Assembly (NCBI GenBank): GCA_903899675.1
Contig: CAIUKP010000335.1
Location: 1-39,060, forward strand
Origin: an uncultured Bacteroidota bacterium
Lineage (GTDB): Bacteria; Bacteroidota; Bacteroidia; Chitinophagales; Chitinophagaceae
DNA: 39,060 nt
Direction of reading: 5' to 3'
The notes beneath the pieces are model-generated. The model was not told where the DNA came from. It saw only the letters and a program-made list of their open reading frames with translations, and did not search any database. Positions 15,683 to 23,145 of the stretch are shown here, piece by piece; position 1 is the stretch's first letter; each line of letters begins with the position of its first letter. The translations under genes were made by a program, and so were the position numbers.

Positions 15683-17197
15683 ATGCGTTCTAAGCTATCG
15701 GGCTTTGTTTTATTATTCCTCACGGGATTTTCTTATGGGCAAAATACCTCAACGCTCATAACTGAGGTTCGTATCATTGATGGTACCGGGATTCCTGCTT
15801 ATGTAGGCTCGGTGCGCGTTAATGGCAATCAAATAGTAGATGTTGGAAACCTGCAGGCCCTGCCTGGTGAGCAGGTAATAAAAGGACAAAACAAATTTCT
15901 TTGTCCTGGTTTTATCGATGCGCATAGTCACCACTTTTCTTCTTTGCGCGCATTTCCACAGGCCGCAGCTACCAATAATCAGGGAATCACTACTATTGTA
16001 ATTGGGCAAGATGGCGGCAGCTATTCGGTAGACTCGCTGCGCAGTTGGATGAGCCAGCGAAAAGCTGCTGTAAATGTGGCTACCTACACCGGCCATACTA
16101 CGCTCAGAGAACAGGTGATGGGCGAAGATCAACTTCTAAGGGCAGCCACCTCCGCCGAGATAAGTAGCATGCAACAAATGTTGGCCGAAGAAATTAAGAA
16201 AGGCTCGCTCGGGTTATCAACCGGATTAGAATATGAGCCAGCTTTTTATTCCTCTAAGGAAGAAGTGATGCTGCTGGCAAAAACGGCTGCCGCTCAAAAA
16301 GGACGATATATCAGTCATATAAGAAGTGAAGACGTAACGCTGCAGGATGCAGTGGATGAAATTATTCGCATCGGAAGAGAAACCGGTATGCCGGTGCAAA
16401 TCTCCCACCTGAAAATTGCCCTTCATTCTCAATGGAATACTTCGGCAGCCCTTTTGCAGCAATTGCAACAGGCCCGAGTGGAAGGCGTGAATATTACAGC
16501 AGATGTTTATCCCTATACTTTTTGGAATTCTACGCTCAAGGTTTTATTCCCCTCTCGAAAATATACCAGCTTACCCGATGCTACACTGGCAGTTACCCAA
16601 CTTTGTGATCCTGCCGGATCGGTGATGGTTCATTTTGCTCCGGTTCCTGCATATGAAGGGAAAACCCTTTCTCAAATTGCGCAAATTAGAAAAGAGTCGC
16701 CTGCACAAACCTTGATACAACTGATTGCAATGGCGGATTCTTTTCGAAAAGCCAATCCAACCTTCAGCGGATCGGTGGAAACCATTATGGGCAAAGCAAT
16801 GACAGAAAATGATGTACGTAATTTTATCGCCTGGCCTTTATCGGTAATCTGTTCCGATGGTGGCAATGGCGGGCACCCAAGAGGCTATGGAACTTTTACC
16901 CGGGTATTGTATGAATATGTTAGCAAACAACCGCTGTTGAAGGTTGAAACGGCTATTTATAAAATGACAGGCCTCACGGCGCAACATTTAGGGATACAAA
17001 AACGCGGGGTAATTGCTCCGGGGTATATCGCCGACCTGGTTTTATTGGATATGGAAAAAGTAAAAGACCATGCCACGATAGAAAACGGAAAAGCCTTATC
17101 CGATGGGATCGATCAGGTATGGATTGGCGGACAGGTTACCTGGCAACATCAAAAACCAACCGGGAATTTACCGGGGGTATTTATAGCTAAAGAATAA
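15683..17197 (+). CDS. N-acyl-D-amino-acid deacylase/D-aminoacylase family amidohydrolase
   Basis: A 504-residue metallo-amidohydrolase predicted to deacylate N-acyl-D-amino acids. A signal peptide (MRSKLSGFVLLFLTGFSYGQ) suggests periplasmic location. Seen: the HxH metal motif DAHSHH (His81, His83), YISHIRSE and QISHLK, a late CSDGGNGGHPRGYGTF carrying the conserved Asp, and the C-terminal return to the small beta domain (GVIAPGYIADLVLLD). The usual NCG after the third strand, which supplies a metal-bridging Cys in classic D-aminoacylase, reads QDG here (GITTIVIGQDGGS), so metal coordination or substrate may differ. First gene of a three-gene operon; nine bases separate its stop from the next ATG. 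A seven-of-eight -7 box (TATCTTTA, 15655-15662) lies upstream. Confidence 0.8.
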   Translation: MRSKLSGFVLLFLTGFSYGQNTSTLITEVRIIDGTGIPAYVGSVRVNGNQIVDVGNLQALPGEQVIKGQNKFLCPGFIDAHSHHFSSLRAFPQAAATNNQGITTIVIGQDGGSYSVDSLRSWMSQRKAAVNVATYTGHTTLREQVMGEDQLLRAATSAEISSMQQMLAEEIKKGSLGLSTGLEYEPAFYSSKEEVMLLAKTAAAQKGRYISHIRSEDVTLQDAVDEIIRIGRETGMPVQISHLKIALHSQWNTSAALLQQLQQARVEGVNITADVYPYTFWNSTLKVLFPSRKYTSLPDATLAVTQLCDPAGSVMVHFAPVPAYEGKTLSQIAQIRKESPAQTLIQLIAMADSFRKANPTFSGSVETIMGKAMTENDVRNFIAWPLSVICSDGGNGGHPRGYGTFTRVLYEYVSKQPLLKVETAIYKMTGLTAQHLGIQKRGVIAPGYIADLVLLDMEKVKDHATIENGKALSDGIDQVWIGGQVTWQHQKPTGNLPGVFIAKE

Positions 17198-17206
17198 TTG
17201 GAACGT

Positions 17207-18253
17207 ATGAAGGAGGCACTTTTGTTAACCAATGGATTACTGGTTCATTCCGATGCAAAAACGGCACATGGGCTTATTCGAGGAACAGAACGGTTTACCA
17301 TTAAGGGAGTAATTGATCATGCAGCAACTGCCGGAAAAGATGCCGGGGAGTTGGTGGATGGACAACGTCGCGATATCCCTGTATTTGGCACTTTAGAAGC
17401 GGCCATACAAAATATTCCAACTGCAAATTGTTTGGTTATTGGGGTGGCAACTGTAGGGGGTCGGATACCGGGAGATATGTTATTGGTGATTGAAGCGGCT
17501 ATTCGGGCAGGACTTTCGGTAGTGAATGGACTGCACGAATTTTTAACAAATAAGCCTGCCATTGTATCGCTTGCGGCAGAAAAGGGGGTGAGCTTAACGG
17601 ATGTTCGAAAACCGAAAACTCGGGATCAGCTGCATTTTTTTACCGGAGAAATTTTTAAAATACCCATTCCGATTGTAGCCGTTATTGGGATGGATTGTGC
17701 AATGGGAAAACGAACAGCTGCCCGCATGCTAACCCAGGCAATTAGAAAAGTGAATCGGAAGGCAGAGATGATTTATACCGGACAAACCGGCTGGTTGCAG
17801 GGAGGTAAGTATGGATTTATTTTTGATTCAACCATTAACGACTTTGTTTCTGGTGAACTAGAACATGCAATTGTTAGTTGCTGGAAGGAGCAGCAGCCAG
17901 ACATTATTTTTTTAGAGGGTCAATCTTCTTTGCGCAATCCCAGCGGACCTTGCGGATCTGAATTACTGATATCGGGCAATGCAAAGAAAGTAGTATTGCT
18001 TTGTTCTCCCAAGCGAAAGTATTTTGACAACGATGAACATTGGGGGCAGATACCTACTGTTGAGTCTGAAATTGCCATCATTCAATTGTTGGGATCCGAA
18101 GTAATCGCGGTTGCGCTGCATACGGAAGGATGTAGTATGGAAGAGGCTTTACAGTTTCAACAAACATATGAAAAACGATTGTCTGTTCCTGTTCTGTTGC
18201 CCGTTGAGCAAGGAGTAGATAAACTGGTTCCTGTATTATTGTCTCTTATCTAA
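17207..18253 (+). CDS. DUF1611 / DgcN-like protein (putative D-glutamate N-acyltransferase)
   Basis: About 348 residues. A TTG at 17198 is in frame, but ATG 17207 is the likely start. The N-terminal half looks like a Rossmann-type domain (KGVIDHAATAGKDAGE, IPVFGTLEAAI, LVIGVATVGGRIPGDM). The second half has a P-loop-like VIGMDCAMGKRTAARML near residue 163, then TGQTGWLQGGKYGF, IIFLEGQSSLRNP and HTEGC. These are marks of DUF1611, which includes DgcN, the D-glutamate N-acetyltransferase of the DgcN-DgcA catabolic route. The neighbour on the 3' side is the matching enolase-superfamily epimerase, 10 bases away, which supports the assignment. Acyl donor and exact substrate are inferred. Confidence 0.78.
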   Translation: MKEALLLTNGLLVHSDAKTAHGLIRGTERFTIKGVIDHAATAGKDAGELVDGQRRDIPVFGTLEAAIQNIPTANCLVIGVATVGGRIPGDMLLVIEAAIRAGLSVVNGLHEFLTNKPAIVSLAAEKGVSLTDVRKPKTRDQLHFFTGEIFKIPIPIVAVIGMDCAMGKRTAARMLTQAIRKVNRKAEMIYTGQTGWLQGGKYGFIFDSTINDFVSGELEHAIVSCWKEQQPDIIFLEGQSSLRNPSGPCGSELLISGNAKKVVLLCSPKRKYFDNDEHWGQIPTVESEIAIIQLLGSEVIAVALHTEGCSMEEALQFQQTYEKRLSVPVLLPVEQGVDKLVPVLLSLI

Positions 18254-18263
18254 TTGTAATCGT

Positions 18264-19334
18264 ATGAAAATAACTGCCGTACGTTCTTCACTTCGAAAGG
18301 TTCCTCTGAAAAAACCATATACAATAGCGTATAATACCTTTTCGGATGTAACGCTCGTTTTTTTTGAAGTAGAATTGGCCAATGGGATGATTGGATTTGG
18401 CTCTGCCAGTCCCGCAGAAGAAGTGGTAGGAGAAACTCCGGCACAAACAGCCGCCAATTTGCAGCTCGATTTTGTGCAACAGCTGGTGGGCAGAGATATC
18501 CGCCACTTTCAGCAACTGATTCAGGAAACCCGTGTGTTTTTCCCATTATTACCCGGTACGCAGGCAGCTATTGATATTGCTTTGCACGATGCGTTTGGAC
18601 AATACCTGGGCATACCGATTGTAGATTTTTATGGTCAAAAAATAAAGGCGTTGCTTACTTCCGTAACGATTGGCATCAAGGGGGTTTCAGAAACCTTGGA
18701 GGAAGCGGAAGGATATCAGCAATCAGGGTTTCGGGTGTTGAAAGTGAAAACCGGATTACAGGTAGAAGAAGATATTGAACGCATTGCCAAATTATACGAA
18801 AGATTTGGTAGGTCGATGTTGATTCGGGTAGATGCCAATCAGGGTTATTCCATGGAGCAATTACAGCAGTTTATTCCTGCTATGCAACAATATGGCGTAG
18901 AGTTGATAGAACAGCCGCTGCCGGTTGGTAAGGAGGCTGAATTGGGTGTTCTGGATGCTTCTATACGAAATCGATTGGCTGGCGATGAATCTGTGAAGGA
19001 TGCCGCAGCTGCATTGCGTTTCTGTAGTGAACAGAGGCCTTATGGCATTTTCAATATCAAATTAATGAAGTGCGGCGGAATTACCGGGGCTTTGCAAATA
19101 GCCAATGTGGCCGCAATTGGTGGTATTTCCTTATTCTGGGGCTGCAACGACGAAAGTATTATCAGCATCACAGCTGCGCTGCATGCAGCCTATTCCTGCG
19201 AAAATACGCGCTACCTCGATTTAGATGGCAGTTTTGATATCGCGCAAGACCTTCTTTCGGGTGGTTTTCGGGTGGAGGATGGCTATTTGTATCTAATGCC
19301 GGGGTCGGGATTGGGATTTAACCGGCCGGCATAA
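18264..19334 (+). CDS. Dipeptide epimerase / N-acyl-amino-acid racemase-like enolase-superfamily enzyme (DgcA-like)
   Basis: A 356-residue enolase-superfamily enzyme of the muconate-lactonizing subgroup. Active-site residues visible: the KxK pair Lys160-Val-Lys162 (VLKVKTG), metal ligands Asp190 (RVDANQGY), Glu216 (IEQPLP) and Asp241 (AGDESV), and the opposite-face Lys266 (NIKLMKCGG). The cap loop near residue 20 (KKPYTIAYNTF) is like L-Ala-D/L-Glu epimerases. Two functions fit: epimerising L-Ala-D-Glu from murein turnover, or racemising N-acetyl-D-glutamate as DgcA does. The DgcN-like neighbour favours the second. Last gene of the operon; a free-standing promoter box follows at 19401. Confidence 0.85.
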   Translation: MKITAVRSSLRKVPLKKPYTIAYNTFSDVTLVFFEVELANGMIGFGSASPAEEVVGETPAQTAANLQLDFVQQLVGRDIRHFQQLIQETRVFFPLLPGTQAAIDIALHDAFGQYLGIPIVDFYGQKIKALLTSVTIGIKGVSETLEEAEGYQQSGFRVLKVKTGLQVEEDIERIAKLYERFGRSMLIRVDANQGYSMEQLQQFIPAMQQYGVELIEQPLPVGKEAELGVLDASIRNRLAGDESVKDAAAALRFCSEQRPYGIFNIKLMKCGGITGALQIANVAAIGGISLFWGCNDESIISITAALHAAYSCENTRYLDLDGSFDIAQDLLSGGFRVEDGYLYLMPGSGLGFNRPA

Positions 19335-19400
19335 AAATACATAAGTCTTTGTTTATGCATTAGATTATTAGTATAAATAAACATTATTCATTTTAGCACC

Positions 19401-19408
19401 TATTTTTG
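19401..19408 (+). promoter_or_regulatory. -7 promoter box of the DUF6671 gene
   Basis: TATTTTTG is an exact TAnnTTTG match. It overlaps a TTG codon at 19406 that would otherwise be the longest start of the next gene, so translation should begin downstream, at ATG 19433 or 19460. Transcription is predicted near 19412-19415. Confidence 0.5.
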
Positions 19409-19432
19409 CCGCACTGTGGGCATGGTTATCAA

Positions 19433-20338
19433 ATGATTGCCCGTTTTCAGCAAGGCAACATGAATGCTTCCCCAACCACTTCTACTAAAGTTTACCCTGA
19501 TTATTTCCGGGGAAAGGTATTGCATATAGTAAGCCGGCACCAAAAGCAGCAATATATTGAGCCCGTTCTTACTAGCCGTCTGGGATTTATTTGTAAAACC
19601 GTTTCGGAAGTAGATACCGATTTACTGGGTACTTTCAGCGGTGAGATAGCGCGTACACTTTCGCCGGAAGATTGTGCCCGAGAAAAATGTAAAATGGCAA
19701 GGGAGTATGTTAGTGATGGATATCTGCTGGCGTCGGAAGGATCTTTTGGGCCGCATCCTACCCTGGGATGGGTAACGGCCGGGGAAGAATGGCTGTTATT
19801 GTATGATATAGAGGAAGACGCTGAATTGATGGTGCGCGATATTACATTGGATACCTGCTTTTGGCGGGAAGCCATTTCTAATGAACAACAGTGTTTAGAT
19901 TTTCTTCAAAGGGTGGGATTTCCGAACCAACGAGTGATTGTAAAATCTTCGCAGGAGCAACCAGAGATTGTATTTAAAAACGGAACTACCCCCGAAGAGA
20001 TTGTACAGAATATGCACAACATGCTCAAGGAAAAGGGAAACTGTTATATAGAAACTGATATGCGGGCGATGTTTAACCCAACCCGTCAGCAGCATTTGAA
20101 TAAGTTGGCCGGATTGCTGGCAGATAAATTGAATAGCGTATGTCCGGATTGCGGATGGTATGGATTTTCGGTAACCTCAGTAGAAAGAGGGCTCCCCTGC
20201 AGCTGGTGTGGTACACCAACGAATTCAGTGAGCAATGAAATATATACCTGCAAACGATGTAATTGTTACCAAAATAAAAAATTCCCTAAAGGCATTCAAC
20301 AAGAAGACCCTCAATATTGTAATCAGTGTAACCCATAA
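19433..20338 (+). CDS. DUF6671-like protein with C-terminal zinc-binding cysteines
   Basis: About 301 residues, function unknown. Start ATG 19433 is chosen because a longer frame begins inside the -7 box; ATG 19460 is also possible. The N-terminal 180 residues are a mixed alpha/beta domain (YFRGKVLHIVSRHQKQQYIEPVL, SDGYLLASEGSFGPHP, EWLLLYDIEED). The C-terminal 65 residues carry four CxxC-type pairs (CPDCG, CSWCG, CKRCNC, CNQC) able to bind two zinc ions in a rubredoxin-like or ribbon fold. Family membership is from memory of the FGPHP and zinc-tail pattern. Its stop lies only six bases from the sua5 ATG, so the two genes are probably co-transcribed. Confidence 0.7.
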   Translation: MIARFQQGNMNASPTTSTKVYPDYFRGKVLHIVSRHQKQQYIEPVLTSRLGFICKTVSEVDTDLLGTFSGEIARTLSPEDCAREKCKMAREYVSDGYLLASEGSFGPHPTLGWVTAGEEWLLLYDIEEDAELMVRDITLDTCFWREAISNEQQCLDFLQRVGFPNQRVIVKSSQEQPEIVFKNGTTPEEIVQNMHNMLKEKGNCYIETDMRAMFNPTRQQHLNKLAGLLADKLNSVCPDCGWYGFSVTSVERGLPCSWCGTPTNSVSNEIYTCKRCNCYQNKKFPKGIQQEDPQYCNQCNP

Positions 20339-20344
20339 ATAACA

Positions 20345-21301
20345 ATGGATCTGTCAGCATACATTCAATGGCTTCGGAGCGGAGAAGTGGTAGCTATACC
20401 TACCGAAACGGTATATGGTTTGGGGGCATCTATAGCATCTGAAGCGGCCATACTTAAAATATTTGAAACCAAACAGCGACCCCTATCCAACCCACTGATT
20501 GTGCATGTTGATAGTCCGGATGCTTTTTCCAAATATGCAACAGCCGTTCCGGAAGCGGTATATCAACTGGCAGCAAAATTTTGTCCGGGCCCAATCAGTT
20601 TTGTGCTTCCGGCTGCTCCTTCTCTATCGCCCTTGTTGTTGGGTGGACAAACCACGGTAGCATTGCGGGTTCCCAATCATCCCATTGCGTTACAACTGAT
20701 TCGCGAATTAGGCACTCCGATAGCAGCCCCCAGTGCGAATCGGTATAAAGGATTGAGTGCAACAACGGCTCATGCAGTAGCGCTGGCAATGCCTGAATTA
20801 AAAGACCGGATTATTGATGGTGGTCGTTGTTCAGCAGGGGTAGAATCTACCATTATTGGTTTTGAACAAAATACGCCGGTGATTTATCGAATGGGAGGTA
20901 TTACCAATGTGCAAATTGAAGAGGTATTAAACCAGCCAGTTGTATACAAGGGGCATGCCACCGGCAATCCAAAAGCGCCTGGTATGCAGTTGCGCCACTA
21001 TGCCCCTGAAACCCCGATGGTAGTGGCCAATCAGTTGGCGCAGGTAGTTAATCAGTTGGCACCGGCTAAGTTGGCTGTATTAAGTTTCCGTCAAACCATC
21101 TCGCATCCCTCCATCATTGCGCAGGAAATATTATCTCCTTCGGGCAGTGATCAGGAAGCGGCTTTTCAGTTATATCATTTATTGGGCAAACTGGATGCAG
21201 CACAGCCAGATTTTATTGTAGCAGAGTGGTTGCCAGAGCAGGGCTTGGGAGCAGCCATTAACGATAAGCTGCGCAGAGGGGCAGAACGGGTAATATTTTG
21301 A
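20345..21301 (+). CDS. sua5: L-threonylcarbamoyladenylate synthase (Sua5 long form)
   Basis: Makes threonylcarbamoyl-AMP from threonine, bicarbonate and ATP, the first step of t6A37 tRNA modification; cytosolic. At 318 residues it is the long Sua5 form. The YrdC domain (residues 1-190) shows AIPTETVYGLGA, the KQRPLSNPLIVHV substrate loop, TVALRVPNHP, APSANRYKGLSATTA and VESTIIGF. The C-terminal Sua5 domain starts with the linker PGMQLRHYAPETPM. Bicarbonate is a substrate, and the next gene is a bicarbonate-permease homologue, a suggestive but unproven pairing. Confidence 0.93.
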   Translation: MDLSAYIQWLRSGEVVAIPTETVYGLGASIASEAAILKIFETKQRPLSNPLIVHVDSPDAFSKYATAVPEAVYQLAAKFCPGPISFVLPAAPSLSPLLLGGQTTVALRVPNHPIALQLIRELGTPIAAPSANRYKGLSATTAHAVALAMPELKDRIIDGGRCSAGVESTIIGFEQNTPVIYRMGGITNVQIEEVLNQPVVYKGHATGNPKAPGMQLRHYAPETPMVVANQLAQVVNQLAPAKLAVLSFRQTISHPSIIAQEILSPSGSDQEAAFQLYHLLGKLDAAQPDFIVAEWLPEQGLGAAINDKLRRGAERVIF

Positions 21302-21321
21302 AGTAGCATTTAAAAGTAAAT

Positions 21322-22284
21322 ATGAGTTTTCAATTACTAACTGATAATCTTTCTAATCCGGCGTTGTTGTTTTTTTTGTTGGGCATATTCGCTGTTCAAA
21401 TAAAAAGTGATTTAGAAATTCCTTCGAACACCTCCAAGTTTATCGCATTGTATTTACTGTTTTCTATTGGATTTAAAGGTGGACAAGAGCTCGCGCATGA
21501 AACTTTTACGGCAGAAGTTTGGGGGAGTATCGGATTAGGACTTATGCTTTCTTTTTTAATTCCGATTTATACATTTTTCATTTTGCGCAAATCATTTTCG
21601 GTGTATGATTCGGCAGCTATCGCGGCTACTTATGGTTCGGTGAGTGCCGTAACTTTTGTAACAGCCGTGAGTTATTTAGAAATGCTTCGGCAACACTCGA
21701 GCGGACATATGGTAGCTATTATGGCCATGATGGAATCTCCCGCGATTATTGGCGCTTTGTTTTTAATGTCGAGATATCAACCTCAGGAAGACCGGCAAGG
21801 AGATACCCGGGGAGCATTGCGCCATGCGCTTACTAATGGCAGTGTGGTATTGATTTTAGGCAGCTTGTTAATTGGCTGGTTGGCCAATGCAAAGCAAGCA
21901 GAGGGCATTAAACCATTTACCACAGATATCTTTAAAGGGTTTCTGGCTATCTTTTTATTAGACATGGGCATCTCGAGTGGTCGTAAACTGCATTCGTTTT
22001 TACAAAATGGTTGGGCGCCGGTAATCTATGGTATTTGTATTCCGTTGGTGAATGGCATCATTACTTGCTGGCTGAGTGGCATGGTTACGCATGAAGTAGG
22101 CGATCGCTTTATGCTGGCTATCTTAGCCGCCAGTGCTTCTTATATAGCCGTGCCTGCTGCCATGAAAATTGCTGCACCCAAGGCCAATCCAGGTTTGTAT
22201 ATCCCTATGGCACTTGCCGTTACTTTCCCGTTTAATGTTACTATTGGAATGCCCTTGTATTACTGGCTGGTTACTATAACCTGA
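21322..22284 (+). CDS. SbtA-like sodium-dependent bicarbonate transport family permease
   Basis: A 320-residue integral membrane protein with about ten hydrophobic segments. Family-typical stretches are NPALLFFLLGIFAVQIKSDLEIP near the N-terminus, YLLFSIGFKGGQEL, AAIAATYGSVSAVTFVTA and the second-half counterpart FMLAILAASASYIAVPAAMKIAAPKANPGLYIPMALAVTFPFN. The inverted-repeat layout matches SbtA. In cyanobacteria SbtA imports bicarbonate with Na+ and is controlled by a PII-like SbtB; no sbtB-like gene is visible here. Bacteroidota homologues are poorly characterised, so the substrate is inferred. It lies 20 bases after sua5 and ends convergently, 12 bases from the thioredoxin stop. Confidence 0.82.
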   Translation: MSFQLLTDNLSNPALLFFLLGIFAVQIKSDLEIPSNTSKFIALYLLFSIGFKGGQELAHETFTAEVWGSIGLGLMLSFLIPIYTFFILRKSFSVYDSAAIAATYGSVSAVTFVTAVSYLEMLRQHSSGHMVAIMAMMESPAIIGALFLMSRYQPQEDRQGDTRGALRHALTNGSVVLILGSLLIGWLANAKQAEGIKPFTTDIFKGFLAIFLLDMGISSGRKLHSFLQNGWAPVIYGICIPLVNGIITCWLSGMVTHEVGDRFMLAILAASASYIAVPAAMKIAAPKANPGLYIPMALAVTFPFNVTIGMPLYYWLVTIT

Positions 22285-22296
22285 TAGCATTACCGG

Positions 22297-22611
22297 TTAG
22301 GCTTTATGTAGATTCGATTGAATAATGGATTGTAGGGTATGCAAAGGAACTACCCCACTTTGTCTCCAGATTGGCAAACCATTTTTGTATAAGATAAGGG
22401 TAGGAACTCCGCTCACCTGTAATTCGGAAGCCAATGCATTATTTTGGTCAACATCAATTTTTATTATTCGAATCGCCTCTCCCATACCTGTCCGAAGCTG
22501 TTCTAAAATAGGGGCCATCGTTTTACAAGGCCCACACCAGCTGGCAGTAAAATCTACCAGCACCGGTTTGGGGCCATTGATTACCGAGCGAAAAGTTTCT
22601 TTTTCTGCCAT
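22297..22611 (-). CDS. trxA: Thioredoxin
   Basis: A 104-residue cytosolic thioredoxin. The frame is open further upstream, but ATG at 22611 (MAEKETFRSVINGPKPVLVDF) gives the canonical length and start. Active site WCGPC near residue 25 (FTASWCGPCKTMAPIL), the KIDVDQN segment, and the cis-proline loop VSGVPTLILYKNG are all present; it ends with QSIIQSNL. It reduces protein disulfides via thioredoxin reductase. The gene is divergent from a rhodanese gene 207 bases away, suggesting a shared thiol/sulfur context. Confidence 0.93.
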   Translation of the reverse strand: MAEKETFRSVINGPKPVLVDFTASWCGPCKTMAPILEQLRTGMGEAIRIIKIDVDQNNALASELQVSGVPTLILYKNGLPIWRQSGVVPLHTLQSIIQSNLHKA

Positions 22612-22818
22612 GATTATAAAGGTGTTATTTAATCGAGTTGATTTTTGTTGTGGCCCTCTCGGGAATATCACAAAAACCAGTGTTCGGTAAATCCACTTTG
22701 CTAAATTAGCTAATCCCATTATTCGGCAGCAATAATAAATAAGTCAATGGTTCATTTGATAATAAAATCCTAATGAAGGAGTACCTTCGCGCTTATTTTG
22801 AATAATAGCGAAAAAGCA

Positions 22819-23115
22819 ATGGCTAAATCAGTAGATGATTATATTCGTTCCGGTGAGGGAAGTTTGGTAGATGTGCGAAGCACGGGAGAGTTTCAATCCG
22901 GTCATCTGCCGGGTGCCATCCATATTCCGTTGGATGAAGTGCCAGCAAAAATGAAAATGATTGCAGCTATGCCTCAGCCTATTATTTTGTATTGCCACAG
23001 TGGCAATCGTAGCGGGATAGCTGCCGACTATCTTCAACAGCATGGCGTTGAGGAAGTATTTAACGGAGGGGGCATTTTTCAGTTAATGCATCTTATTCAC
23101 CCCTCTATGGAATAA
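22819..23115 (+). CDS. Single-domain rhodanese-like protein
   Basis: A 98-residue single rhodanese domain. The frame opens with TTG at 22798, but ATG 22819 (MAKSVDDYI) is the likely start. Motifs: LVDVRSTGEFQSGHLPGAIHIPLDEV and the active loop LYCHSGNRSG with the catalytic Cys, then GGGIFQLM. Such proteins carry persulfide sulfur (thiosulfate or polysulfide sulfurtransferase); no signal peptide, so cytosolic. TACCTTCG at 22782-22789 is a seven-of-eight -7 box. It is divergent from thioredoxin, which could recycle its disulfides. Confidence 0.9.
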   Translation: MAKSVDDYIRSGEGSLVDVRSTGEFQSGHLPGAIHIPLDEVPAKMKMIAAMPQPIILYCHSGNRSGIAADYLQQHGVEEVFNGGGIFQLMHLIHPSME

Positions 23116-23145
23116 CCCCCCTCGAATGCTGAAGCTTTTTGCCAA

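Noticed and set aside
15749-16132. 127-codon ORF antisense to the D-aminoacylase gene
   Set aside because: It is a shadow of a strongly conserved coding sequence and shows no protein-like features.
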